Below the pieces are notes generated by a model that saw only the letters and a list, made by a program, of their open reading frames with translations, ran no database searches and was not told the DNA's origin. A stretch of 52,636 bases of DNA from Rhypophila decipiens (taxonomy: Eukaryota > Ascomycota > Sordariomycetes > Sordariales > Naviculisporaceae), in assembly GCA_033297075.1 (NCBI GenBank), contig MU858283.1, positions 1 through 52,636 on the forward strand. The letters run 5' to 3'. A program made the position numbers and the translations under genes. Below are positions 23,727 through 36,925 of this stretch, piece by piece (position 1 is the first letter of the stretch; the number at the start of each line of letters is the position of its first letter).

Positions 23727-25771
23727 ATGATAGGAGGATCTGGTCAGAAGCTCGCGAACATCGCGACCTTGGTTGCAGGTATCGCGTCTATCCTCGCGAC
23801 ACTGGCATCAATAGTGTAAGATACCCAGGTTCCTCTGCCGATGCTCTCGCAACTAATATGGGGCTACAAGCTGACAAACCGACGAACACAGGTCAATATG
23901 GCTGCAAACGTGAGCGACTACTTGGCCTTCCTCGGACGAATGCGCAAGGATACTGACGAGACGATGCTAGCAAAAACTATCGAAAACCGCTCCTACAGCG
24001 TTATGTAGTGCGGATCCTTCTCATGTACGGAACAAGAACCGCCCTTCTTTAGTTGGATGGCTGATCTAACGATGCCATCTAGGGTTCCTATATATTCGAT
24101 TGCTTCTTGGGCTAGCATGGTCTCTCCGAGCGCTGCCGCCATTCTTGACCCTATCAGGGATATTTACGAGGCCTTCACCATATACACCTTCTTCCAGCTC
24201 TTGATAAACTATCTGGGTGGCGAACGAGCTCTGATCATCATGACGCACGGCAGGGAACCTGTCCACCACCTTTGGCCGATGAACTACGTCCTTCCCCGTG
24301 TCGACATCTCGGACCCGCACACCTTCCTCGCCATAAAGCGTGGCATTCTTCAATATGCCTGGCTTAAACCAATTCTGGCCCTGGCGACTATTATCATGAA
24401 GGCGACGGGCACCTACCACGAGGGAACCATTGGCCTCAACTCAGGCTATCTGTGGAGCGGTATTTTCTACAATCTGAGTGTGACTATCAGTTTGTATTCT
24501 CTCGGCCTGTTTTGGGTGTGCATGAACTCGGATTTAAAGCCATTCCGGCCGGTACCCAAGTTCCTTTGTATCAAGCTGATCATCTTTGCCTCTTACTGGC
24601 AAGGGTTCGCTCTGGCTATCCTGGTCTGGCTTGGAGCCATTCCAGGGAGTCGTGACGGCAATGGTGCAACGCCAGACAATATTGCCGCGGCTATCCAGGA
24701 CTTTCTGATATGTGTCGAGATGCCAGCATTTGCCGTTGCCCATTGGTATGCCTTCTCATGGCATGATTTCGCAGACAACAGGGTTGCGGCAGCTCGCATG
24801 CCCGTGTGGTACGCCACCAGAGATGCGTTTGGGGTGCGGGATCTGATTGAGGACTCCAAGGAGACATTCACGGGGGACAAGTATGGATATCGTATATTTG
24901 ATTCCGGCGACAAAATCATGGCACATGAAGCTTCTAGGTCAAGACTTGCCAGGTTGAAGGATGGAATGCGCTACGAAAGGGGTGGTAAGGGGAAATACTG
25001 GATACCCAAGCCGGACGAGATCAACCACACAACTCCTCTCCTGGGCGCCGCGAACGGGAGTTCTAGCAGGCGGAGCGACTCGGTATCTCCGAACGGCAGC
25101 GGTCTCGAGGAACTCATCATTGATGCCGATGAGGAAATTCTCTATGAGCAGGCACGGGGCCTCGAGTTCGGGGATTGGAATGTGAGTCTCATGCTGTGTC
25201 TTGCCCCGGAGCTGTTATCTAATCCTTGCTTCAGTATCCTGTCATCACAGTGAACGAACCGTCTAGACCGCGATTCTCATCTCCTCATCCCAGTTTCTAC
25301 CATCATACACCAACTGGGAGCCTATATCAGCAGTCACCGGCGGGGTCGACAGCAGCTCTCAACCCCGACTCAGCCCTTGCACGACGGATGAAGCGCGCGC
25401 CGGAGGGACCTGAGATGCAGGTTGAGGATAGAAAGGGTAAAATGAAAGAAGCTCAAAAAAGCCATGGCAGCGATTCGAGGTCGGGAGGGGTGGGAGGCAA
25501 GGACCCTCTTGAGATTGCATATGGCCCGATTGTCGACAGACGCACCAAGATCACCGAGGACGATTTCAAAGTTGACGACGAAGAAGACGAGGATCGAGAG
25601 GCATCGCATCAAGTTGATGGGGCCGGAACTAGCTCGCCGCATGAGGACGAACAGAGTCCAATACCCGAGGAATCCGGGCAGTGGGACAGGGGCAGTGAAT
25701 CCGGACGGGACGCAAGTGCTCACTATGGCCTTTCGGGAGCAGATGAGTTCCAGAATGTTTGGGGGAAATGA
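23727..25771 (+). CDS. DUF300 / TMEM184-family multi-pass membrane protein (organic solute transporter alpha-like)
   Basis: Five exons: 23727-23815, 23892-23909, 23971-24024, 24083-25181 and 25235-25771, giving 598 aa. The first exon encodes a hydrophobic helix (IATLVAGIASILATLASIV). The 18-nt second exon encodes SIWLQ. The third gives NYRKPLLQRYVVRILL, joined to MVPIYSIASW, a family hallmark. Further helices and the WPMNYVLPRVDI region follow, with SYWQGFALAILVWLG near the last helices. The C-terminal 200 or so residues are hydrophilic, acidic and probably cytosolic. The family includes vertebrate OST-alpha and TMEM184 and plant LAZ1; some members act at the vacuole or endosome, and the fungal substrate is unknown. 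The family call is firm; a transport function is only inferred. Confidence 0.87.
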
Positions 25772-27122
25772 TTTATTGATACCTGTCGCAGTAGCATTCT
25801 CTTGTTGCTCGGAGTCCACTTAGATACCACTTGCGTCTCCGGTTGTATGGGTCAAGCATAGCATTGGCGTTTATATCTTTGGTTAAATAGTTTACGGATC
25901 ATGATAGTAGCCTTGTTTGCCCACTGACAAGTTGTTGCTTGGCTACGACCTTTCAAGTTCAAAGTACAAAAAAGAAGTGCAGAGTACATGTGGCGCCAGC
26001 ACGAAGACCAGAGCCCAAGAAAACAAAAGACGATTCAGCCACTATACGACATACGTACAACAAAGCAGGGCAATAGAAAAGGTCGCAGCAGCGATACTCA
26101 AACGACGGCGGCTAAAGGCGGTGGTTCTGCTTGAGATTCGGCTGAAAGTAACTCCTCGCCCCTGGGTCATACCAGGCTTCCCTTCATGTTTGAGTTTGAC
26201 TCACTCGGCCACCAGCGAGCAACTGCAAGGTCAGAGATGAGTTTGGCCGTGTGTACTTCTCGAGCTGTGATGAGAAAATCTGAAGGCAATTGCAAGCAGG
26301 GGAGTCAGACGGCGAGTAGAGTAGACTCACTGCTGGCGCTCCTCTTTGTCACCTCGCTGCCTCGACAACACTGCCCTTGGCCTTGCTCGGTAAGAACCGG
26401 CATCCTAGCAGAGCCCGTTTAACGTTCAACCTACAAATCCCACCTGTTCATTGGCCGGATGGACCGTGACAAATGCAAACTTCTCCATGAACCGCTGTGG
26501 CCATTTTGCGCCCAACCACGCCAACCTTGAGCTCCAGAGTTCAGTCTTGAGGCGAGTGGGTCAGATAGAAAAACTTGCTGCCCGTTTCAGTGGCAAACTG
26601 TAACTCCACCCCACCTTATGAGGAGAGCTAAATGGGAGGTACATGCAGTTCACGTTGCTGACTGACGATGGGAGAAAAAGACCGACAATGCCGTTGGAAG
26701 GGAATAGCAACAGAAAATTCGATGAGATATCGGTTCGATGATGTAAGCTACGCAACGTCTCGGCCGCAACAGTCACAGACTGAAAGGGTCAGCGGATTGC
26801 CTCTGTCACGGCCGGTTGACTGGGACAAGACGAGGGGAAAAGATACAGAGGGGTTGTTAAGGGCTTGACCCTCCTTCCCGCTGTGAGGTCACGTTCGACT
26901 GCGCGCACAAGTTGCCCCACCTTGCCTTACCCCTCCACCGAACCTAAATGATAAAACATATCACCCCGCTTTGAAGGACCAGGAAAGCTGGGTTATACTT
27001 TGGGGTGCCCTTTGCAGCTTTTCTCGAGCCTACTTAAAAAATTCTCTTGGGCTTCTCTTGCAACCCTTCCACAACCAAATCAATCATCACATTTGAGAAG
27101 GTCGTCAAGCAATACCGCCAAA
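25772..27122. promoter_or_regulatory. 3' flank of DUF300 gene and promoter of EF2
   Basis: No gene is seen in these 1.35 kb. The right end shows features of a strong fungal promoter: an A/T-rich TATA-like stretch (cttaaaaaattc) near 27033, then a pyrimidine-rich leader (cttgggcttctcttgcaac and onward, about 27046-27075) shortly before the EF2 ATG. CCCCAC and CCCCTCC boxes lie near 26913-26940. Regulatory meaning is inferred from composition only. Confidence 0.45.
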
Positions 27123-30092
27123 ATGGTCAAGTAAGTCGCATTGTCCTTACTCCCAGCATCGTCAACACGTTGTTCTCGATGGCCTCTCGACTCGGCGACG
27201 GTCCTGTCGATGCTGTTTCCGACAGATTTCGACTCGATTTACCCCGCTCGGAGATAAGGCCATGATGGCCGTTGTGTGTGTGGTGATGATGGCGATGCTA
27301 ACTCGGAGTCTCTCAATAGCTTCACGATCGATGAGATCCGTGCCTTGATGGGTAGGTAGCTCCAAGACCCCGTACTATAATGGCGAGCCCGTGTTAACGG
27401 TCTCTACAGACAAGCCCACTAACGTGCGCAACATGTCCGTCATTGCGCACGTTGACCACGGCAAATCGACCTTGACCGACTCTCTCCTCGCGAAGGCCGG
27501 TATCATTTCATCCGGTAAAGCTGGTGAGGCCAGAGCCACAGATACTCGTGCCGACGAGCAAGAACGTGGTATCACCATCAAGTCTACCGCCATCTCGCTT
27601 TACGGAACCCTCCCCGAGGAGGAGGATCTCAAGGACATCGTCGGCCAGCAGTCAAATGGTAATTCCCCCTTCCCGCCCATTCCGGCTTGGGCGGCAAATT
27701 GCTGACCTCTGTTCTAGGCAAGGATTTCTTGATCAACTTGATCGACTCGCCCGGTCACGTTGATTTCTCTTCCGAGGTCACTGCTGCTCTCCGTGTCACC
27801 GACGGTGCTTTGGTCGTCGTCGACACTGTCGAAGGTGTGTGCGTCCAGACCGAGACTGTGCTTCGTCAAGCCCTCGGTGAGCGCATCAAGCCTGTTGTCA
27901 TCATCAACAAGGTCGACCGTGCTCTTCTCGAGCTTCAGGTCACCAAGGAGGATCTGTACCAGTCCTTCTCGCGTACCATCGAGTCCGTCAACGTCATCAT
28001 CTCCACTTACCTCGACCAGTCTCTCGGTGACATCCAGGTTTACCCTGACCGCGGTACCGTTGCTTTCGGTTCCGGTCTCCACGGCTGGGCTTTCACCATC
28101 CGTCAGTTCGCCACCCGCTACGCCAAGAAGTTCGGTGTCGACCGCAACAAGATGATGGAGCGTCTCTGGGTAAGCTCCTACCTCTGTCTGGAATACTTGA
28201 TCGTGGGCTTCCTGTATCTAACGCTTTGTCAACTAGGGCGACAACTACTTCAATGCGGCCACCAAGAAGTGGACCAAGAATGGCACCCACGAGGGCAAGC
28301 AGCTCGAGCGTGCTTTCTGCCAGTTCATCCTGGACCCGATCTTTAAGATCTTCTCGGCCGTCATGAACTTCAAGAAGGACGAGGTTACCGACCTCCTTAC
28401 GAAGCTCAACCTCAAGCTCTCCCCCGAGGACCGTGACAAGGAGGGCAAGCAGCTCCTCAAGGTTGTCATGCGCACTTTCCTTCCCGCCGCTGACTGCCTC
28501 TTGGAGATGATGATCCTCCACCTTCCTTCGCCCGTTACTGCCCAGAAGTACCGTGCTGAGTCTCTCTACGAGGGTCCTGCCGATGACGAGTGCTGCATCA
28601 GCATCCGTGACTGCAACCCCAAGGGACCTCTCATGTTGTACGTCTCCAAGATGGTGCCCACCTCCGATAAGGGTCGTTTCTACGCTTTCGGTCGTGTCTT
28701 CTCTGGTACCGTCCGTTCCGGTCTCAAGGTCCGCATCCAGGGTCCCAACTACACCCCTGGCAAGAAGGAGGATCTTTTCATCAAGGCTATCCAGCGTACC
28801 GTCCTCATGATGGGTGGCAAGGTCGAGCCCATCGACGATATGCCCGCTGGTAACATTGTTGGTCTGGTCGGTATCGATCAGTTCCTGCTCAAGTCCGGTA
28901 CCCTCACCACCAGCGACCAGGCCCACAACCTCAAGGTCATGAAGTTCTCCGTCTCGCCCGTGGTGCAGCGTTCCGTCCAGGTCAAGAACGCCCAGGATCT
29001 CCCCAAGCTTGTCGAAGGTCTCAAGCGTCTGTCCAAGTCTGATCCTTGCGTTCTGACCTCCACTTCCGAGTCCGGCGAGCACGTTGTTGCTGGTGCTGGT
29101 GAGCTCCATCTCGAGATCTGCTTGAAGGATCTCGAGGAGGACCACGCTGGTGTCCCTCTCATCATCTCGGACCCCGTCGTCCAGTACCGTGAGACCGTCA
29201 GCACCAAGTCCAGCATCACTGCGCTCTCCAAGTCTCCCAACAAGCACAACCGTCTCTACATGGTTGCTGAGCCCATGGATGAGGAGCTTTCCAAGGAGAT
29301 CGAGGCCGGCAGAATCAGCCCTCGTGATGATTTCAAGGCCCGCGCCCGTATCCTCGCTGATGACTTCGGCTGGGACGTAACTGACGCCCGTAAGATCTGG
29401 GCTTTCGGCCCTGACACCAACGGTGCCAACTTGCTTGTCGACCAGACCAAGGCCGTCCAGTACCTCAACGAAATCAAGGACTCTGTCGTCTCTGGTTTCC
29501 AGTGGGCCACCCGTGAGGGTCCCGTCGGTGAGGAGCCCATGCGCTCGATCCGTTTCAACATCCTCGACGTCACCCTCCACGCCGATGCTATCCATCGTGG
29601 TGGCGGACAGGTCATTCCTACTGCTCGTCGCGTGCTCTATGCCGCTACTCTCCTTGCCGAGCCCGCTCTCCTCGAGCCCGTTTACCTTGTCGAAATCCAG
29701 GTTCCTGAGCAGGCTATGGGTGGTGTCTACGGTGTCCTCACCAGGCGGAGAGGTCACGTCTTCAACGAGGAGCAGCGTCCTGGTACTCCTCTCTTCACAA
29801 TCAAGGCCTACCTCCCCATCATGGAGTCCTTCGGCTTCAACGGTGATCTCCGTCAAGCTACCTCTGGCCAGGCCTTCCCTCAACTCGTGTTCGACCACTG
29901 GCAGATCCTTCCCGGTGGCTCGCCTCTCGACTCCACCACCAAGACTGGACAGGTTGTCCAAACTATGCGTAAGCGCAAGGGTCTCAAGATCGAGGTTCCC
30001 GGTGTTGACAACGTAAGTAAAACCCATTCCAAGAATAACGTGGCGCGACGCCTTGCTAACTGTGATGACTTTAGTACTATGACAAGCTATAA
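27123..30092 (+). CDS. Translation elongation factor 2 (eEF2)
   Basis: Six exons: 27123-27130, 27320-27351, 27410-27658, 27718-28169, 28237-30012 and 30075-30092, giving 844 aa, the usual eEF2 length. The first exon holds only ATG GTC AA and the last only YYDKL-stop. The GTPase motifs are visible: AHVDHGKST (about 26-34), switch residues in [18 protein letters not shown] and NKVD. The diphthamide loop is intact ([16 protein letters not shown]), with the histidine before RGGGQ as modified residue. The protein drives ribosomal translocation with GTP hydrolysis in the cytosol. Codon choice is strongly C-ending and biased, as expected for a very highly expressed gene, and this produces long open frames on the opposite strand. 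The yeast homologues are EFT1/EFT2. Confidence 0.97.
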
Positions 30093-31023
30093 ACGGCGCC
30101 TCCAAATGGCATACACCTCTATTTGCCGTTTCCTTACGAAGAAATGGCTCCCACACCCAGGCACGATGGAGATCCTCAAGGTGTGAGAGGTGGGGGATGG
30201 AAGTTGTAGAGGATGGTGGCCAACAAAAACTTATGAGAAGCCGAGCTTATATAGAGCCGGGCACCGGAGTTTTCTTGATGAAGTTCATTGGCTTATTTAA
30301 CGTAGAATCAATATTTGCATGACCGTTTCCTAAAAAGTTTCCAGAGTTTTGGGCCTGCTATGAAGACGTGCGGGCGACCATGACTGAATGCTCTTTGGTT
30401 TTGGACTGCTCCAGGTGGGGAGTTTGTGAAGACCTGTGAATCTGGAAAACGTGCTTTGTGCTACGGATACCGTAATCCAATTCAAGTAACGATCATGGTG
30501 TCCATTCTCTAGAACATTGATGATTGCCCAACCAAACCAAAGGAGACCTTATGAACAAAGAGCTTGTGTAAAGAGCGTTATTTCGATATTCAGTGAGCTG
30601 CGATTCAGTGCGCTTGCATAACTTATGGTACTTGCTTACCTATACTTCACATAGCCTATCTTAGGTATTTATCGACTTTTACCTATTTACAGCACGGATA
30701 CGGAGTACGGATACAGAGGCCTTTGCAGTTTGCACTAGTGTAAAAGCTTGACCCACCTAACCCACCGAAAGTTTAAGCTCTGGTCCACTTTATTTTCAAC
30801 CGCTGTCAACGCGCCAAGATCCGATCGCTATCCGCATGCTCAATTCGTGAGATTATTCAAGAACACGACCACCTTACAAAACATAACGCCAACCACCATT
30901 CTATCTCTTAACCGATGAGCGGCGCATCTTCTCAACTTTATTCTTCTTTAGATTCTTCTTTCCGTACCGGGGTCGGCAACCATTGAGCTAAGATCTAGGC
31001 TGTCTCATTTGCACCAAGCGACC
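30093..31023. other. Intergenic region between EF2 and RBM26-like gene
   Basis: This is the EF2 3' flank and the promoter of the next plus-strand gene. It contains TTACCTATA and TTAGGTATT motifs near 30638-30670, and a short repeat of tacgga (tacggagtacggatac, 30699-30714). No gene is visible. Confidence 0.5.
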
Positions 31024-33663
31024 ATGCTCTTCCCCGAGGAACACGCCGCGGACCTCAAGAAATGGATTGTCAAGCGGCTCGAGAATACGTTGGTTACCCG
31101 CCCTTTCTACAAAACCCCCGGCTTCTTCCAATTTGCCGTGCAAGTTACTCACACTGCTTTCTTTGCGATCTTCTAGTTCCGACGCGGATGCGGATGTGTT
31201 GGCCGACTATGTCCTCGCCTTGCTGCGACATGACGGCGACCCCCAAGCTGTGCGCAGCCTCTTCGAAAGCGAAATGCCGGATTTCCTCAAAGAAGGTGAG
31301 TTTTTTTTGGAGGCTCAGCAGCTTGGTTCAGACGATTCCAGTCATTTCTGACATTTGAAACTTGCGCAGACTCGACGGTCTTTGTAAACGATGTGTTTGA
31401 GGCCATCGCACAGAAGTCGTACCTCCCCGGCGCACCCCAACCCCGCCCGAACCAACAACAGCACAGCGCTCTTGACCCATATAGTCTATCTTACGACGAC
31501 ATACCGGCTACACAGGGCTCGCGAGGATCGCTTCCAACGTCGAACGAATCGAGAAAACGAACGTTTAGTGATCGCGGTGAACCCGCCACCCGAAATGGGC
31601 GCGATGGCCGCTTTGACGGAAGCTCGTACAAGCAGGCTCGACGCGGAGGGCCTGTTTTTAGCGGCGGTGGTGGAGGGGACGGAGGAGGGCGATCAGAGGA
31701 CTCGGAGAACTTTCAGGGAGCAACTCTGCCAGTGCCACCATTTCCTAGCCTGCCCGGGGAACAACAACCACCATTCCCCTTTCCACCAATCGATCCCGAG
31801 ATTTTCAGGGCGTTTTTAGAGAAAGGATTTCCTGCGGGGCAGAACTTTGCACCTTTCTTTCCAGGACAACCAGCTCGTCCACCAGGCCGGAGAAGACCGC
31901 GATGCCGCGATTACGATACGAAGGGATATTGTTCGAGAGGCAGCACCTGCAATTTCGCGCATGGCGACGATTCAATGTACCCGCTACAATTTCCTATGCC
32001 TTTTGGCCAGCTCCAAGGGGTACAATCTGTGGAAGAGTATGATCCGGCAAATGCGCTTTTGCCAGGTATATTCAACTCCACTCTAGTTGGCCAGAGTTCT
32101 CCAAATAGTGCGCCAGGTTCTCGTCGGTCAAACCCAAACCACGGACGAGGAGGGAAACGCCACGGGCAGTCTAAGAGACCCCAAGGCAAAGGCCTTGTCG
32201 CAGATGGCCCGGTTTCGGACAAGACAAAATCCACCATTGTGGTTGTGAGCATTCCCGAGGAGAACTTCACCCAGGAGCAGGTCCGGGAGTTCTTCTCCCA
32301 GTTTGGTAATATTTTGGAGGTAACGCTGCAGAACTACAAACGGACCGCTATAGTGAGGTTTGACAGCTGGGGTGCGGCGAATTCTGCATACAGTTCACCG
32401 AAAGTAATATTCGACAACCGGTTTGTCAAGGTTTTCTGGCAAAAAGATGACGAGATATCGTCGTCAGTTAATGGCGCAAATGGATTCAAAAAGACTACTG
32501 GCGGCTCAGTGACTGGGAACTCCGAACCCGGAGCTGGTGGGGCCGGCACACCGCCGCCCGAGATTGACATGGAGGAGTTCATTCGTAAACAGGAAGAGGC
32601 TCAAAAGGCGTATGAAGAGAAGGCAAGGAAGCTAAAGGAGGTTGAAGCTCAGCGCCTGGAGGTTGAGAAACGTCAACAAGAGCTCTTGGCCAAGCAGCGC
32701 GAGGCTAGAGCAACACTTGGGAAGCTCCTACAGAAGTCGAGGGGAAATTCGGCTGACACTGAAGGGGAAACAAAATCTTTGAAACCAACGAGCACGTCCG
32801 AAGCCCTCCGCGCTCAGCTAGCGGCGTTGGAGGCAGAGGCGTTGCAGCTTGGTCTCGATCCAGATGCTCCTCCTACAGATGAGATGACACACTCCTGGTC
32901 CGCTAGAGGAGGAGGCAGGGGAGGCGGGGGGTACCCGTACAGGGCCAGGGGTTATGCCCCACGTGGTTTTAGGGGAGGTTTCCGAGGTGGTCGTGGCAAC
33001 AATCACGCAGCATACGCCATGTACTCGTTGGATAACCGGCCGAAGAGGGTCATTCTTACCGGCGTGGACTTTACGATGCCGGAGAAGGACGAGATGCTTC
33101 GGCAGTACCTCTTTGTAAGTATACCACCCACTGACCATGGTCAAACTATCTTTCCCCCGAAACCTTCAAGCAGCTAACCAAACAAAATCCAGGGAGTCGG
33201 TGAATTCACGAGCATCGAGACCTCACCGACCTCAACAAGCATCTCGTTCAAAGACCGCAAGACAGCCGAGAAGTTTTTCAACCAAGTCAGCCTGAACGGA
33301 GGAGAAATCCCGGGCATCAACGACGGCGGGAAAGTCGAGCTGGCCTGGCCAGATGGATCATCTTCACCTGTCTCTTCAGCAGCGGGCACACCCAGCTCGA
33401 CGACAGGCATGAATGCCACCATCCATGGTGGTGGTGGTCATAACACTGCAGCGACGACGAAAAATGGAAACGTAACGGCGACGACTACCACGACGACGAC
33501 GACGACGGATGATCACAACGAGAGTAGCGACGATAAGGACGTCGATATCATACTGGACAGTCAGAATCATCGACAGGCAGCCATGAACCAGCAGCAGCAG
33601 CAGCAGAGTAACGACAATGACTCTATGGATTATGATGTTGCTGATGATAATCAATGGGATTGA
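31024..33663 (+). CDS. RBM26/RBM27-like RNA-binding protein (S. pombe Rmn1 type)
   Basis: Four exons: 31024-31088, 31177-31295, 31370-33114 and 33193-33663, giving 799 aa. The N-terminus is the PWI-like domain of this family (LKKWIVKRLENT + SDADADVLADYVLALLRHD..DSTVFVNDVFEAIAQKSYL). A CCCH zinc finger, C-x8-C-x5-C-x3-H, lies in RCRDYDTKGYCSRGSTCNFAH. The first RRM starts STIVVVSIPEENFTQEQVRE. A long charged coiled-coil follows, then an RGG-rich stretch ([11 protein letters not shown]). A second RRM (KRVILTGVDF..) crosses intron 3. The tail is low-complexity Thr, Gln and Asp. S. pombe Rmn1 belongs to the MTREC nuclear RNA surveillance network and animal RBM26/27 to the PAXT connection, so nuclear RNA turnover is inferred. 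The first intron uses an unusual GTTGGT donor, supported by the restored LENTSDADADVL reading. Confidence 0.87.
33478..33606 (+). repeat. Coding microsatellites (ACG and CAG tracts)
   Basis: Within the last exon of the RBM26-like gene, an ACG-type tract (about 33478-33508, encoding Thr) and six CAG codons (33589-33606, encoding Gln) form low-complexity tails. They are likely length-variable between strains. Confidence 0.7.
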
Positions 33664-35022
33664 TGCATTGGTTCTTGAACATTGTCACGAGGGGTACTTG
33701 GTTTTTTTCATTGTCGGTTGACATTGCATAGCTCGGTGCGGGTTGTTTAGGCAGGATAGGTTAGGAAAGGGTTGGCTGCTGGGTTAGACTGGGGGAAATG
33801 GTTTACGATATGGTTTACCCAGTCAGTAACTTGTAGACTTTGTGTAAAGTAATCTTTTTGGTTCTGCCTAGAATGGGATAAGGGCAAAAGTCTAGTCAGG
33901 ATCTATCCTGGCGAGATCAACAAAAAGGAAGATGACAACAGCAAAGATACCAAGCACGGTACAAGGTATCAAAGATGTACTCTATGGGAAAGGACAAGCG
34001 GTCGACCGATGGGGAACCGTTACTTCTGGTGGAAGCCAAAAGGATTCGGCAACCAGTGAGGAACAGAGTACCTACTGAACTGTAGCCTGTATTTGTATGT
34101 AAGGCAGGTAAGTAGGTGTCTGGTAATTATGTACGAGTTCAACTGGACCTTCGCATATCTGGTGACATTTGTGAATAATCTCATTCACGCCGGAAACCCA
34201 TAATCTTCAAGCTGTACATGTAGCCGCCACCGTTCGCAGAAAGAAAGGTTGAAAGGAACTCGGAGTCCATTGTACTCCTGCGATACGTGCTGCAAAGATA
34301 GCATGGTTTTGATTCAATGCTCTATCAATAGCTGCCACCCACAACCACTTCTTCCTCCATCATCTCCATTGCCTCGCCATCCTTGTATCTCTCCCCGTCC
34401 ACCGACCTAGTTGTTGAAAGTTTATTGCCTTTTTGCCACCAAAAAATGAGCCAAAACGCCGCATGATGAGTGCGTGCCCCCTCAGCGCACATGTTGAAAA
34501 GGTCCTCCGAGAGACCATGAACCGGGGGAAAAGGAAGAAATAAATAGCTAAAATAAAAACACTCAAACTCCAAAAGCACCGGTCCGACCGATCGTCCAAC
34601 TGCATGAAAGTGGAAGAAATGATAAAAAGCCTCATAGGAACAGACATGTTCTCTCCAACTTTTTTGATTTCCACCCGGGGTATCGTTGAGATATGCCATT
34701 CATCCGTGCCATCCGCCGCCCGCCTTAAATTTTCCGGATTTTGGGTTCTCCTCTCCCATATTTTTTGTTGAAAAATCATTCAAGGAACGCCCATGGATAA
34801 TGCTTGCTGTAAATGCTGTGGAAGGTCATTACAAATCCTTCTTCTCCCGACCTGATGCGGTGAAGAAAGGTAAACTCGGGTTGAAAATAATTACGGGCAT
34901 CTTTCTTGACGATGTTGAATGAAACCTGACGAGGAAAATGCAACCAGGGGCTAGCCCATGGTAGCCGAGCTGCTGAGAGGCACTATTTGTTGAAGCCTCA
35001 GTTTCGCCCTGTTACGAATAGC
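33664..35022. other. Intergenic region between convergent RBM26-like and MET13 genes
   Basis: The two flanking genes point toward each other, so this 1.36 kb holds two 3' flanks. Minus-strand frames between 34325 and 34779 have no recognisable domain and I do not call them. TAGGTAG/CTACTG motifs cluster near 34070-34115. Confidence 0.45.
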
Positions 35023-36925
35023 TTAGTGAGCCGCGGTCCCATTGGTGGTCGCAGGCTCGTGAGCTCCATTAGTAGTAGATGGTGCTGGAACCTTGTCCAG
35101 GTCAGCAACGGTGAGGTCGCCCAACACCTCAAAGATGGTTCGGGGTTGGTGGAAATCGTTGTTTACTATAGACAGGACGTGTCAGCATTGGAGGAGTTGA
35201 TTTGATACAAAAGGAAAGGGCCATACCGATATTGACAAGATACCAGGTATCCATGATCTCCTCAAGAAGCAGTCGGCTAGGCGTGTTGGCTTCATAGCAG
35301 CGAGACCAGTCTACTCCCAGGCGGAAGGCTTCATCCTTCCAAGCGAGGAAGCTGATGCTCTCGACGATGGTGGGCTGGACAATTTCCTTGCCAGGGAAAA
35401 CACCCCAGGTTACTGCATTGGGTCCTTCAGATGACGTGTTTGTCTCCAGAGTACCGGATCGAGTCACAGCGTAGTATGTGAGGTCTGGATGGTGCTCTAT
35501 GCGACCTTTCATCTCCTTGTAAACCTCGGGTGAGACGAGAAGCTCGAGGTATGCTTTCTGGTAAACGTAGCCATTATTGGGACCCCAGCCGTGGATGGGA
35601 TGCGTCGATTTCACGCCGTTCACGGCGGGCTGAGAGTTGACCGTGATGAGACCACGTTTATTGAGGTCGATCAAGTCATCCTTGATCTGCTCAGCCTCGC
35701 TCGCAAGGGGAGCCTCGCTCCAAGGGAGGTAGTCGATCTCCTTGTTCAGGTAGCGTACGAACAGGTTGGCGATATCGGCGACACAAGTGGGTTCACCCCA
35801 CTTCTTCCGATTCTGTTCATTCGTACCCGTCAAGCCGATGCCGTATGCGTCCAGCTCGCCAAACGCGGGCGACCGGGAATCACCCCAGCGGCCGTTGGGA
35901 AACTCATCCCAGTCTTGTGTGCGCTTGACATAAGACTTGTTGCGGTTGCGCCAAAAGATGGGCCGGACATCCTCCTCTCTGCGGCCAAGACCCAGAGATT
36001 GCTTCCAGGGCAGCGCCTGCTTCAGCGGGCGGTTTGCAGACGGCAGCCAATCGAGTTCTTCCAGCACCATACGGGTGGCCTGGGCCAGGTTCATCGTGTA
36101 AAAGTGCAGATGAGGGATCCCGGCAGCAATGATCTTCCGGCACAGGTCGGCGACCAGTGTTTTGCCCATCTCTCTGACAGCAACATCGTCATTCTTCACG
36201 GGCTCCAGCTTCTCCATCCAGTCGTCTGGGATCTTGCAGTTCATGTGGTTCGCGCGTCGGATGAAACTGGCATATGTCGCAATTGGCATAATGCCTGGCA
36301 GGATGGGGACCGTGATGCCTCGGGCTCTGACCTTGCCGACCCAGCGAATGAAGTTGTCGGCGTCGTAGAACATCTGGGTGACAATGAATGTGGCACCGAC
36401 GTCAACCTTCTCCTTGAGGTGGTCCAACAGCAACTCCTCGTCCTTGTTATCATCACAGCCTTCGGGATAGCCGGCAACACCGATGTCGAAATGCTGGCCA
36501 TACGTCTTCCGGATGTGTGCCACAAGATCCTTGGCGTAGCGGAAACCACTCTCAGTTGCCTCCCACTTCTCATGGTCTCGTGGAGGGTCACCACGCAGGG
36601 CCAGGATATTCGTGCAGCCAGCCTTGTATGCTTTCCGGAGGGCGTCATTCACCTTTTCCTCTCCCATGTCGGTGCACGTCAGGTGCATACATGTCTCGAG
36701 ACCCAGATAGGTTTGCGCCTGGACAACCATTTCGCAAGTGAGCTCGGCGATGTGCCCGCCAGCACCCCATGTTATGTCGATAAACTTTGGCCCGAAGCTA
36801 TACATGCGGTCCATGCGGTCGTACAAGTTCTGGACACCCTGTGCGGTTTTCGGCGGGAAGTACTCGAACGAAAAGGACGGGTTCCCCGTCCTTTCGGCGT
36901 CGGCCAGCATTTCTCGGATATGCAT
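35023..36925 (-). CDS. MET13: Methylenetetrahydrofolate reductase (Met13 type)
   Basis: Two exons: 36925-35227 and 35165-35023, giving 613 aa. The unspliced frame would end in an unrelated tail; splicing restores VNNDFHQPRTIFEVLGDL. The N-terminal TIM-barrel shows SFEYFPPKT with the conserved active-site glutamate, FIDITWGAGG, CMHLTCTDM, NILALRGDPPRD, AGYPEGC, TQMFYDADNF and PGIMPI. The C-terminal half is the eukaryotic regulatory domain, which in the family binds S-adenosylmethionine as feedback inhibitor. The enzyme reduces 5,10-methylene-THF to 5-methyl-THF with FAD, supplying the methyl group for methionine synthesis. The GVQNLYDRMDRM segment matches Met13 rather than the Met12 paralogue. 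The last 25 or so residues are a low-complexity tail. It is divergent from LSM4 across 2.2 kb. Confidence 0.95.

Noticed and set aside
28093..30156. 687-codon open frame antisense to EF2
   Set aside because: It lies exactly opposite the highly codon-biased EF2 coding sequence. C-ending codons suppress stop codons on the other strand, and the translated product has no recognisable domain.
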